A DNA stretch of 64,000 nt from Lantana camara (lineage: Eukaryota; Streptophyta; Magnoliopsida; Lamiales; Verbenaceae), in the NCBI GenBank assembly GCA_037501455.1, contig CM074865.1:11540501-11604500 (forward strand), in the 5' to 3' direction. Positions 11,191 through 21,419 of this stretch are shown one piece after another. A program made the position numbers and the translations under genes. Under the pieces are notes generated by a model. It worked only from the letters and a program-made list of their open reading frames with translations. It had not been told where the DNA came from and searched no databases. Positions within the stretch are counted from its first letter, which is position 1, and each line of letters starts with the position of its first letter.

Positions 11191-12062
11191 CTATGAAGCA
11201 CAGACACGGACACGACAAGACACGGACACGGCGACACCGATTTTTTTAAAATTTTAGGACACGACAAGGCTCCGACAGGGCTATATTATATATATATAAA
11301 TAAATATATTTTATAAATATTAATTTATGTAACACTAAGTAGAATTTTTTTATTTTATAAATATAAAATATTCTTTGGAAAATATGGGTATCTCATTAAA
11401 GATAATGCAAAGATATGGGAAATCTTATGATATGATTCATTAAAACTAAAGATTAATGACATAATAGGAGATCTCTTAAAATAAAAGTAAAAATACGACA
11501 TCGTTTGGGTTTTTAGGATATTGGGTTAAGGACATAATTGTAATTTACGTAAATAGGGTTTGGTCTTTTCTATTGAAGGCAGCCATTTCGTTCTCAACAC
11601 TCTACTGTTATAGATTGAAAGAAGAAGAAGAATTCTTGAGGAAGAAGAGAAAGCAGGTGCATTATCCTCAATTTATTTTTACTTTCTCTCTCCTCTTCCG
11701 ACTACTTCATCTTTAATTTACCTTCACTTTCTTTCTTCTCTATTTCTGTAACTTCTCTAATTAAATTTCTTCAAGCTCTTTACCACTACCGAGGTCGAAT
11801 CTTACCATCTGAATCAAGAAGAATCGACAATAGACACCGCGATGGGCCGTTTTCTTCCAGCTATCTGAGTGCTTTTGAATCTGTATCCAAGCCGTGTCGG
11901 ACACTCCGTTGCGGAGTGTCCGACAGCGTGTCCCCAATTTTTTATTTATTTTTTATTTAGGACACGGATCAAACGTGTCAAGGCCGTGTCCGAGGCGTGT
12001 CTGTGTCCGACACGTATCCGACACTGCACGGGGTTAATTTTCGAAGTGTTCGTGCATTAGAG
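11191..12062. mobile_element. hAT-like non-autonomous DNA transposon (872 bp)
   Basis: This segment is absent from the other B LTR, where ACTAGGAG runs straight on near 52190. It is flanked by ACTAGGAG (11183-11190) and ACTATGAG (12063-12070), an 8-bp duplication with one mismatch. The ends CTATGAAGCAC and GTGCATTAGAG form an imperfect 11-bp terminal inverted repeat. Both subterminal regions are rich in GGACACG/CGTGTCC. An 8-bp duplication with short inverted ends is typical of hAT elements; a Mutator-like origin is less likely. No transposase is present. The centre (about 11570-11850) is of different composition and resembles a transcribed leader. Confidence 0.7.
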
Positions 12063-13315
12063 ACTATGAGAAAAAGGATATGGTTTCAAAGCCAAGAACT
12101 AGCCAAAACCTCTCCCAAAATTGTATGAAAAAATGAAGAGCCAAGCTCCCTATTTATAGGGGAAAAACCGAGGGTAAAATAGTAATTTCACATCCCCACT
12201 TGCGTGTACAACTTGGATACGAATTCCAAGGTGACTACGTTGAAGCTCTCATCACCACGAGTCCAACACCGTCGAGAACGCGCCAATCGGAGCCCTCACG
12301 GCCTCTTCCTAGGGCTTCAAATCCTTGAACCGGTCCGACCAAACCCGATTCGACACGTGGTCTATCCCTACTTTGCCACATGTCCGGGTCGGACCGACCC
12401 TATCCATTGACCCGGCCCGATGACCCGTTTGACCGACCCGGTTCCAAAACAAATCTGGGCCGTTGCTTCACGCCGATGTGGCACGATCTCAGCCCCATAC
12501 GCGGAGCCCAATCAGCGCCACCTCACGCTGTCCGCTGACGTGGCATGCCACGTCATCAATTTTTTTTTTTTCCGATGAAAATTTTATTTTCTCCAAAATA
12601 AAATTCCGGGAATTTCCAACTCTTTGGAACTTTGATTTATTTTCTTAAAATAAATCCCTGGACTATTTTCAAACACTTTGAAATTCATTTCTCTTTCTCC
12701 TTTTAATATTTTCTCTCTGGGTCTTTTTGTGGGGCTTGCAGGGGGACCAGTAGGACTAATTAATTATAGCTCCAAACGGGTTAATATATTATCATCTCAT
12801 GATAGTAATTAATTACCGTTTAACATTATTTAATTCCACTAAATAAATATTGTTGCACTCTAAAATTATTATTCACGAATTTCTCGATCTAGAATAATTT
12901 CGCATTTTACTCTTTCGTGTGGATATCCATAAAAAATAAATTGTCACTACTATCATTTATTTTTCACTTCCAATCTAAAATTTATTGATTCGCCTTAAGT
13001 TCAAATTCTTTGTATGTGAAACACATTCAACATACAACTTCGGTGACGTATCACGCGAAGTGCTTTGGCCAAAGTCTTAATTCGAACTTTTGCAAATCTG
13101 TTTCAGGGATATCTTTTACCTTCCAGCAAGGCCACAAATTCCTCGATCAATATAACTCTTTAGCACATTTCATGTTGTCAACGAACGTACAAAGTATTTT
13201 AACCACCGTTACCGAGACCTCACTTCGAGTATATTATAGTGACTAACACTACATGTCTAAAGCCGAAATATTATCGGGATTAAAAGTACAATGCTTTCTG
13301 AGATTTTATTCATTT
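12063..13315 (-). mobile_element. B 3' LTR, segment 3 of 4
   Basis: Matches 52191-53455 of the complete B LTR. It includes the inverse TATA box (TATTTATA at 12151-12158) and a GC-rich stretch with AACCGGT-type motifs (12320-12450). It ends in CATTT, the left target duplication of the compound A element; the sequence resumes at 47961. Confidence 0.85.
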
Positions 13316-15253
13316 TGTTGGAAAACAGGTATCAGAAAGCAGCGGAAATTTAAAAATTTTCCAACAAAAAGGATCGAAACTCGCAATCGTGAATTCGAAT
13401 TCGTAGAGATTAGAAACTTACTTTTTCAAAAATCTTTCTTGAAGCATTTCAAACCACCCAAGAACGCTCTTCTCGCGGCTTGATCCCCTCTCCTTGGTAA
13501 AGCTCGAATCTTTAAAAACTTCTAACTTGAAGCTCTCTAGAGATAGTTCACCAACTTGACTACAATCTAACTAGTAAGGATGCTAGTTCTCTAGTTAGTG
13601 TTTAGGCTTAACTTAGGGTTTATTTGATCTTGGAGAAAGGATGGTGTTCAACACATGAACCAAAAGAATTGTCAATTACCCTCTAAGGGGAGCTCGAGCT
13701 CCCCTATATATAGGAAGGAGAGGGACGGCCGAACCTAGTCTTATTGGACTAAGGATTTGGCCCCTCTCTCTTATTACTTGATCATCAAGTAATTCCAAAC
13801 TTTGACTTTTGAATTCTAATTCAAATCAACTTTTAAGAGAGCTAAAATATCCAAACCCCTTTTGGATAATTTTATACTTTATTTATTAATAAATAAATAA
13901 CTTATTTTATCTAATTAATTAATTCGTAATTAATAAAATAGATTAATTTATCCAAAATAAGACTTTCAATTTAATTCAAAAATTAAACCAAAGTCTATTA
14001 AATAATTAACACATCAATTATTTAATCACATATACAATATATACACGTGTGAGACACGTGTCCCAAGGACACGTGCCACTCAAGTGACCCACACGTGTGA
14101 ATCACACATCTGGAACCCTCTCGGCGTGATCAACTCGTTTAATCATTTTAAAGCCTTAACTCATGTAACCAAGTTGTTGTGTGTGACCCTCTCGGTTCTC
14201 AATTCAATTAGCAGTGACCCTAATTAATTAATTCACTAATTAATTAATCAGTCCACAGATTAAACACCCATAGTCTAGCAATAGGTGTTTGACCCCTAGC
14301 TGAATTGGAATGTCTCGATTCGACAGAACCTTTAAGTCATTGATTCATGTGAGATACAATCCTCCTACTTACTATCTCTCAACCAAGATCTAGGGTAAGG
14401 GAATAATCAGAACCCTAATAATCTGGTCTTAAAGCTAAGTGCATTTCATATCCATTTGATCTCAATCCAAGAAACCCTTTTCTTGATGTCTTGATCTACT
14501 GCCTTGGCCAAGGACTCCATATGGCATATGAATGACTTATACAATAAGAGATCACCTTGCAAATACAAGTGTAGGTCCTTTCTTGATTCTCATTCACTTT
14601 CATGAATCACTTGTGCAGCCCCAGCATAAGCCTTGAATCAGTTGTCCAAGGCGACACCCTTTAAAGCTTATACCTAAGACTACAGAGTTAACTCACAAAG
14701 TGACATGGAACCGCAAGTCTAAGGATCAATTAATCACATCAATGACTCGTGAGATATTTCCTAATCTGGAAGTTTCCATTTCCTAAAATATAAACTTCAT
14801 TTCCCATTTAGGAATGTTCTCACACGGGGCACCTCAGTGAACTTACTTATGGAAGTAAGCACCCTCATGTATCACGTATCAACTATACACTTTGCACCTC
14901 CATGAAACAAGGTGGTCCTTCTTAAGGGCGTAATCCTATAAGCAAGCCTTAGAGGAGTTAGGTTGACACTCCCAATGTCTGTAGGACTCATCAGCTTGGA
15001 GTATTTTACTAATCATGACTTATGTGATATAGGGCTCGTTTCATGAACCATTTTACCTAAATGGTAGAGTCCTAAAGTCATCAGGATTAGGGGAGTACTC
15101 ATACATGCACAATTAAAGTAAATGCATACCAAACAGAGCATATAAAGAAGTGTTGCTTCAATTCGTTATTTCATTCAAATATTATCTGTGATTACAATAA
15201 GGAAAAGCACAAAGCGGATATACAATCGGCTTTCTAGGGCACTATTCCTAACA
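13316..15253 (-). mobile_element. Family A LTR 1 (left LTR of the compound element)
   Basis: Begins TGTTGGAAAACAGG and ends CACTATTCCTAACA. It is preceded by CATTT (13311-13315), which pairs with CATTT after the far LTR at 47961-47965. In its variants, such as the CAATTAAAGTAAA and TTATGGAAGTAAG forms, it resembles LTR 3 (28802/47960) rather than the physically closer LTR 2. It therefore belongs to the older A element. It keeps four G-box cores at 14044-14097. Confidence 0.92.
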
Positions 15254-15266
15254 ATCTCCCACTTAC
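15254..15266 (-). other. Polypurine tract of family A
   Basis: The minus strand reads GTAAGTGGGAGAT immediately upstream of the LTR, the usual copia plus-strand primer site. It is only three bases past the polyprotein stop codon. Confidence 0.8.
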
Positions 15267-15269
15267 CCG

Positions 15270-18200
15270 TCAAAGCCATTCTAAAGCTACTCTAAGTCCC
15301 ATCTTCTGAAGATGACCTTGGAAAGCTTCTCGACTAAGGGGTTTAGTAAGTGGATCTGCCACGTTCTCTGCTGATGTGACCCTCTCAATTTGCACATCTC
15401 CTCTTTTGATAATATCACGGATTAGGTGATACTTCCTCATAATGTGCTTGGTCCGTTGGTGAGATCTTGGTTCTCTTGCTTGAGCAACCGCCCCAGTGTT
15501 GTCACAAAACACAGTAATGGGGTCTTTCATGCTAGGAACAACATTCAACTCTTGAATGAAGTTTCTATTCCAAACACCTTCCTTAGCTGCATCAATTGCA
15601 GCTAAGTATTCGGCCTCAGTGGTCGAATCTGCAGTGGTCGTTTGCTTGGAACTCTTCCAACTCACTGCTCCGCCGTTTAGGCAGAAAATGTATCCTGACA
15701 TTGACTTAAAATCATCTAAGTCAGATGCAAAGCTTGCATCGCAGTATCCTTCGACAGTAAGATCTTTCTGACCTCCGTAAACTAAGAATAAATCTTTAGT
15801 ACTTTTCAAGTACTTAAGAATATTCTTCACGGCAGCCCAGTGACCATCTCCAGGGTCAGATTGGAAACGACTTGTTACACTAAGTGCATAAGCCACATCC
15901 GGTCGAGTACATAACATTGCATACATTATGCTACCTATTGCTGATGCATAAGGTGTATGAGTCATTCTTTCCTTCTCAAGGTTAGTCTTAGGACACATCT
16001 TCTTTGAAAGACATGTTCCTACACTCATAGGAAGGTTCTTAACCTTTGCTGACTCCATATTGAATCTCTTCAATACTTTTTCAATGTACATCGACTGTGA
16101 TAGTCCTATTAACCTTCTAGATCTATCTCTATAGATTTTAATTCCAAGGATATAGGACGCATCACCAAGATCTTTCATCTCGAATTGGTTCGATAACCAT
16201 AACTTAGTTACTTTCATGTCATCCTTCGAATTCCCAATAAGAAGGATGTCATCAACATAAAGTACTAAGAATTGCACTGAGGTCTCCAATTCCTTTCTAT
16301 ACACACAAGACTCATTCGAAATTTGAATGAAGCCAAACGCTTTCACTGATTCATCAAATCGAATGTTCCAATTCCTAGAAGCCTGTTTCAATCCATAGAT
16401 TGATCTTTGGAGTTTGCAAACCTTTTGCTCACTCCCACTGAATGTGAAACCTATGGGTTGCTCCATATAAATGTCTTTGTCAATGTCACCATTGAGAAAG
16501 GCAGTTTTCACATCCATTTGCCATATCTCATAGTCATAATATACAGCAATGGCAAGCATGATCCGAATAGACTTTTGCATTGCTACTGGCGAAAAAGTTT
16601 CATCAAACTCCACGCCGGGTCTTTGAGTGAATCCTTTTGCAACCAGTCTTGCTTTGTAGGCTGCAATGCTTCCATCAACTCCAAGATTTCTCTTAAAGAT
16701 CCATTTGCAACCTATGGGTTTGACCCCATCAAGGAAATCTACCAAGGTCCAAACTTGGTTGGAGTTCATGGAGTCCATTTCGGATTTCATGGCTTCTATC
16801 CACTGTTCAGAGTCAGAATCTGAAAGTGCCTCCTCATATGTTAAAGGATCATTATCCTTTTGAGAGATTTCATGGAAGAATCCATACCATCTCTCCGGCT
16901 GTCTAGGAGTGTGTTCAGAACGCCTTAGAGGAGGATTTTCATGTGTATCGAAATTCGTGATTGGTTGTGGTTGATCAGAAGGGTACGTTTCTTCAGTGGG
17001 TGGTGTGGGATCACTTTGTACTTCTTCTAATTCTATGATATTGCCTTTCTTTTCTTTAAGGAACGGTTCCTCAAGAAAAGTGGCATTTCTGGAAACAAAC
17101 ACATTTTGCTCAGATTGATCATAGAAGTAGTATCCTATGGATTCCTTAGGATAACCTACAAAGTAGCATAAGTTAGAACGAGATTCTAACTTATCTCCCA
17201 CTGTCCTCTTCACGTAAGCAGGACAACCCCAAATTCTTAAGTAAGAATAGCTAGGGATTTTACCATGCCACATTTCATAGGGCGTTTTAGGGACTGACTT
17301 AGAGGGAACTAGATTCAAAATCTTTGCTGCACTTTCTAGGGCATAACCCCAGAAAGAAGGTGGTAAGTCAGTGAAACTCATCATGGAACGAACCATATCA
17401 AGTAAGGTTCGATTCCTTCTCTCAGAAACTCCATTAAGCTGAGGAGTTCCCGGAGGAGTCCACTGAGAGATAATCTCATTATCTTTGAGATGATTAAGGA
17501 ATTCTTCACTAAGATACTCGCCTCCTCGATCAGATCGAAGTGCTTTGATCTTGTGACCAGTTTGGTTCTCAACCTCCTTTTGAAATTCTAAGAATTTCTC
17601 AAAAGCTTCAGATTTATACTTCATTAAGTATACATAACCATACCGACTAAAGTCATCAGTAAAGGTTATGAAATACTGATGATTGTTTCTAGTGCTTACA
17701 ATAAGCGGTCCACAAACATCAGTATAGATCAGATCCAAAACCTTAGTGGCACGTTCCACAGTTCCTTTAAAAGGAACTTTGGACATTTTTCCTTTGAGAC
17801 AGGATTCGCAAGAAGTTAACTCCTTAAGTTCATTTTCAGAGAATGATCCTAAAGTGTTTATCTTGCTAATTCTGTTCTTGGAAATGTGTCCTAATCTAAC
17901 GTGCCATAAGGGAGCTGAAACTTTGTCATCTCTCTTACGCTTCGTTTCTCGTTGTATATTCATGATATTGATATTTTGAGTTAGGTAAAGTCCATTACTT
18001 AGAGTACCGATGTGAACGGAAGAGTTGTTCCGTTTGATAAAATATTTACCATTCTTAATATAAGTTTCATAACCTTCACAATCTAATATTGGAACTGAAA
18101 TTATATTACGAATAATGCTCGGTACATAAAGGACTTTATTCAAGACTAACTCAAAACTACCTAAATCTAATCTAATTGTGCCTAAAGCTCGAGCTTCAAC

Positions 18201-19190
18201 GTTTGAGCCATCGCCGATCTTCAAGACACATTCTCCTTCTTTGAGTTGTTGGACTTCACTTAGCATCTGTACATCATTACAGATATGAGTTCCACAACCG
18301 GTATCAAGTACCCAAGAACTAGAATTAATAGAAAGATTTACTTCAACGAGAAAGATACCTTTCTTTAGAGTAGCCTTGTACTCTGGGCAGTTTCTCCTCC
18401 AATGTCCCGCTTTGCCACAATGGAAGCAAACATCCTCTTTCTGATCACGCTTCTTCTTTTGGGCCTTCCCCTTCGAAATGCCACCAGTGGGCCTAAGGGG
18501 TTTATTCTTCTTCTTTTGGGCTTTCTTGCCCTTACCTTTAGAAGGCCCAGAAGAGGAAGATGGAGCATTCACCATCAAAACCTTATTGTCCTTCTTGATC
18601 GTGCTTTCAGCAGTCACAAGCTGACTAATCAGCTCAGCTACAATAGCACCAGCATGATTCATGTTGAAGTTAAGGACAAATGGGTTGAATGATGGTGGGA
18701 ACGAAGCTAGCAACAAATCCAATGAAAGCTCATCTTTCAGTGGCATGTCCATGGAGGCAAGTTTCTCAGTAAGGGCGAGAAACTTGAGTCCATATTCATG
18801 GACACTTGTACCTTCCCTCATTCTCAAGTGGAATAATTCCTTTGAAGTGTTATACCTTGTAACACGTTCATGAGGGCGGTAAAGTTGCTCTAAGTGGTCG
18901 TAAATCTCCCAAGCGAATTCCATGGCCTCATGTTGCCTTTGCAAGTCCGAAGACATGTTAGCCAACATAAGGCAACTGGCTTGGAGATTATCATCCTTCC
19001 ACTTCTGAATCGCGTCCCGCTCGGCCCGAGTGGGAGCCTCCCCTTCGGGACTAGGCTCCCCTTCGAAGAGAACATAAGTTCTCTTCTCAGAATCTAAAAT
19101 GATTTTTAGATTCGTCAGCCAATCAGAATAGTTGGGACCAGTCAACTTGTTTGACTCGAGGATCGATACAAGAGGGTTTTTGGTTGCCAT
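15270..19190 (-). CDS. Ty1/copia Gag-Pol polyprotein, intact (1306 aa)
   Basis: One uninterrupted frame encodes the whole copia polyprotein. Domains in order: Gag (about 1-250), CCHC zinc knuckle (C255, C258, H263, C268) after a lysine-rich stretch, aspartic protease DTG at 296-298, GAG-pre-integrase with integrase zinc site (H430, H435, C461, C464), integrase catalytic D491, D554 and E590 (35 residues between the last two), reverse transcriptase with YVDD at 978-981, and RNase H with D1151, E1192/E1194 and D1230. The start ATG follows a 2.2-kb leader; the next copy (27856) starts at the same residue. It makes the capsid, protease, integrase and RT needed for cytoplasmic reverse transcription and nuclear integration. 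All catalytic residues are present, so it may be or recently was active; expression is not shown. Confidence 0.96.
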   Translation of the reverse strand: MATKNPLVSILESNKLTGPNYSDWLTNLKIILDSEKRTYVLFEGEPSPEGEAPTRAERDAIQKWKDDNLQASCLMLANMSSDLQRQHEAMEFAWEIYDHLEQLYRPHERVTRYNTSKELFHLRMREGTSVHEYGLKFLALTEKLASMDMPLKDELSLDLLLASFPPSFNPFVLNFNMNHAGAIVAELISQLVTAESTIKKDNKVLMVNAPSSSSGPSKGKGKKAQKKKNKPLRPTGGISKGKAQKKKRDQKEDVCFHCGKAGHWRRNCPEYKATLKKGIFLVEVNLSINSSSWVLDTGCGTHICNDVQMLSEVQQLKEGECVLKIGDGSNVEARALGTIRLDLGSFELVLNKVLYVPSIIRNIISVPILDCEGYETYIKNGKYFIKRNNSSVHIGTLSNGLYLTQNINIMNIQRETKRKRDDKVSAPLWHVRLGHISKNRISKINTLGSFSENELKELTSCESCLKGKMSKVPFKGTVERATKVLDLIYTDVCGPLIVSTRNNHQYFITFTDDFSRYGYVYLMKYKSEAFEKFLEFQKEVENQTGHKIKALRSDRGGEYLSEEFLNHLKDNEIISQWTPPGTPQLNGVSERRNRTLLDMVRSMMSFTDLPPSFWGYALESAAKILNLVPSKSVPKTPYEMWHGKIPSYSYLRIWGCPAYVKRTVGDKLESRSNLCYFVGYPKESIGYYFYDQSEQNVFVSRNATFLEEPFLKEKKGNIIELEEVQSDPTPPTEETYPSDQPQPITNFDTHENPPLRRSEHTPRQPERWYGFFHEISQKDNDPLTYEEALSDSDSEQWIEAMKSEMDSMNSNQVWTLVDFLDGVKPIGCKWIFKRNLGVDGSIAAYKARLVAKGFTQRPGVEFDETFSPVAMQKSIRIMLAIAVYYDYEIWQMDVKTAFLNGDIDKDIYMEQPIGFTFSGSEQKVCKLQRSIYGLKQASRNWNIRFDESVKAFGFIQISNESCVYRKELETSVQFLVLYVDDILLIGNSKDDMKVTKLWLSNQFEMKDLGDASYILGIKIYRDRSRRLIGLSQSMYIEKVLKRFNMESAKVKNLPMSVGTCLSKKMCPKTNLEKERMTHTPYASAIGSIMYAMLCTRPDVAYALSVTSRFQSDPGDGHWAAVKNILKYLKSTKDLFLVYGGQKDLTVEGYCDASFASDLDDFKSMSGYIFCLNGGAVSWKSSKQTTTADSTTEAEYLAAIDAAKEGVWNRNFIQELNVVPSMKDPITVFCDNTGAVAQAREPRSHQRTKHIMRKYHLIRDIIKRGDVQIERVTSAENVADPLTKPLSREAFQGHLQKMGLRVALEWL

Positions 19191-19396
19191 TTCAAAACAC
19201 GTAGAGAATCACAGAATCTACGACCTAAATGGTAAAACAGAGAACTAGTGAGCATGCTGAATCATAACGATATACGAAAGATAAGGTTTTTAATCTAATA
19301 TAGCTCCCACTGTTTTTCGAAGATCTATAATTCCCAAAGATCTAAGAGGAACACGTTTCCCAATGGGTACTAAGATCCTGGGCATTTTACCTCGAA

Positions 19397-19716
19397 CCCA
19401 CGACTCGCGGACATTCTAAGTAAGAACCCTAGGTAGGTACAACTTACCAATTCTAACACCTTTAGAACTCTTAGTAATTATTTTTGCATCACCTATCTTT
19501 CAATATGGACCCATGACTCGTGCGACATCCATATTTACTTAGGCGTTAAGCTAGACCCATCAATCATAAGATCATGATCAAAACTTAGTTCGAACGACCC
19601 ACGACTCGCGGACATCGCCCTTGCTAAAATTGATCACAAAATATTATCATTTAAAAGGATCAATTAGGTAACTAAGAACTAATAAGCTCCACTAGCTATC
19701 CCACGACTCGCGGACA
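19397..19716 (-). repeat. Four-copy periodic motif CCCACGACTCGCGGACA in the A leader
   Basis: Copies start at 19397, 19510 (variant), 19598 and 19700, about 90-113 bp apart, with otherwise dissimilar sequence between them. The older A copy has the four at about 28028, 28139, 28227 and 28330, three of them easily recognised. The CGACTCG core is nearly self-complementary. Confidence 0.7.
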
Positions 19717-20861
19717 ATAACTAGTTTCACTTACTAAACTTAAAACCTATTGATGGAATACTAGGAATTTAATTCAAAATTTGTATCTCGAATTAAATAC
19801 CTATTTGTTCGAAATTAGCTTAATATTTAATGGGAATTTTCGAATCAACCAGAGAGTTGTCCGGTTCGACCTCACCAACATATATGTTATCCAATTTTAT
19901 TAGTTTTGATTAAACCAAGTACACTTAAATGCATTTCAAACAAGCACATAAACAGATAACATGTCCTAGCATGATACTAACATGTAATGATCATGGGTTC
20001 TACCTATCTTATGCGTGATATGTGGGAGCCACTCCACAATCACAAGTTCTAACATACATGCCATATAAACAGTTTAAATCACATAAGGGAAAGCGGTAAC
20101 AAAATACGAGCCCTATCTCTATTACATTTTTACAATTGAGATTCCCCTCCCTAACATTTTGAGGGGTCTTCACTTATGGCCTCCTTGTTAGTTGAATGTG
20201 GTCCATCTTACTCCATGGGTGCATTGTCTCCAAAATGAAAATAAAACCTCACCACCTATCTCTACTCTCAAATTACAATAAAAGGAAAAAGACATAAAGT
20301 AATAAGGCTCAATCTTCATATTGGTCTTAGACAATTACACGGGGCATACCCCGGCCTTAAAAAGCAATAATATGGAAAGCCACATAATAAATCACATAAC
20401 AGTACGCACATAAGTGAGGCTCCAACCTCAATTGAAAAACGCAACTATAGGGCTCCAACCCCAATTTAAACCATCCATGTGCATAAATTAAAACCATACA
20501 TAAGTCTAAACCCATGATCACCTAACATGCTTTTGCGAGAATTTAAATTTAACCAATAAATTAAAATTCCCGTTTCAACTCCTAATGACTTAAAACACGA
20601 CTTGATGCGAGTCTTATTTCTAAAAAGTTTTCAATAAATCCCAAATTTAACAAAACAAATAAAATTCCAATTAATTTCTGTAAATTAATAATTTTATCAA
20701 AGATGCATTTTTCCCAAAATATAAACCGTTTCAATTTCTCAAAAAATCTCAATTTTAAGTTTTATTCAAATATTAAAATAAATATTCAAAAATAAAATTT
20801 TAAAAATTAAAATAAAAAATTGGGACTGGATTGCACGAAATACAAAAATGGATCACGAAAA

Positions 20862-21130
20862 ATGGGGCCCGTACGCGAAAAGGGTCGTGACAGGCGCGTC
20901 CCTTTTGGGCGTGTGCGGGCGGGCTGGGCGACTGATCCCGCACGCCTTGCGGGATCGTGGCCCAGCCTGGGCGGGACGGCGTCGGCAGTCCTGGGCGGGG
21001 CGCCTAGGTGCTCCCGGAACACCTCCCGCGTGGTTACGGGAGGGAGTAGGCGCACGGCCTGTGCGGCCTAGGACAGGCGGGCGGTGGCGAGCGAAGCCCG
21101 CGCGCGCGATGCCTTCGCGCGCAGGGTTTC
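20862..21130. other. GC-rich block in an otherwise AT-rich leader
   Basis: Visibly very GC-rich, with CGCGCGCG runs and GGGCGGGC motifs, in a leader that is otherwise strongly AT-rich. Short frames of 82-126 codons cross it on both strands, but none resembles a known protein. The older A copy lacks the segment; there a deletion joins the leader to the PBS near 28760. Confidence 0.6.
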
Positions 21131-21404
21131 GCGTGTTCGTCGTAATCCGGGTTTTCGTTTCGTGTTTTCGTTCAAAAGCAAAACCAATCCAGGAAATCCA
21201 AAAACAGTTTATACAGTTTCAAATCTAAAATAGTTTTCAAAAATTAAATTTTGTAAAAACCAATTTTCAGAAACTTTCAGGAAAAAATACAGTTTCGTAA
21301 TTCAGGCTTTCTAAAACAATTACAAATACTCAATCGCATCAAGCCTAATAATTTCTGCCAAATTCAGTATAATTGAGACGAATCAGAAACACGATTAACG
21401 AGGT

Positions 21405-21417
21405 GGCTCTGATACCA
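21405..21417 (-). other. Primer-binding site of the younger A element
   Basis: The minus strand reads TGGTATCAGAGCC two bases from the LTR, the tRNA-iMet type used by many plant copia elements. Confidence 0.88.
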
Positions 21418-21419
21418 CT

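Larger units (their letters stand above)
19191..21404 (-). mobile_element. Family A untranslated leader between PBS and gag
   Basis: About 2.2 kb with no coding signal. It contains four spaced copies of CCCACGACTCGCGGACA (19397-19716) and a GC-rich block (20862-21130). The rest is AT-rich. A long leader of this kind may hold packaging and dimerisation signals, but that is inference. Confidence 0.7.

Noticed and set aside
20848..21228. 126-codon GC-rich frame as a captured or bacterial gene
   Set aside because: The length is expected by chance in very GC-rich DNA, frames overlap on both strands, and no domain is visible.
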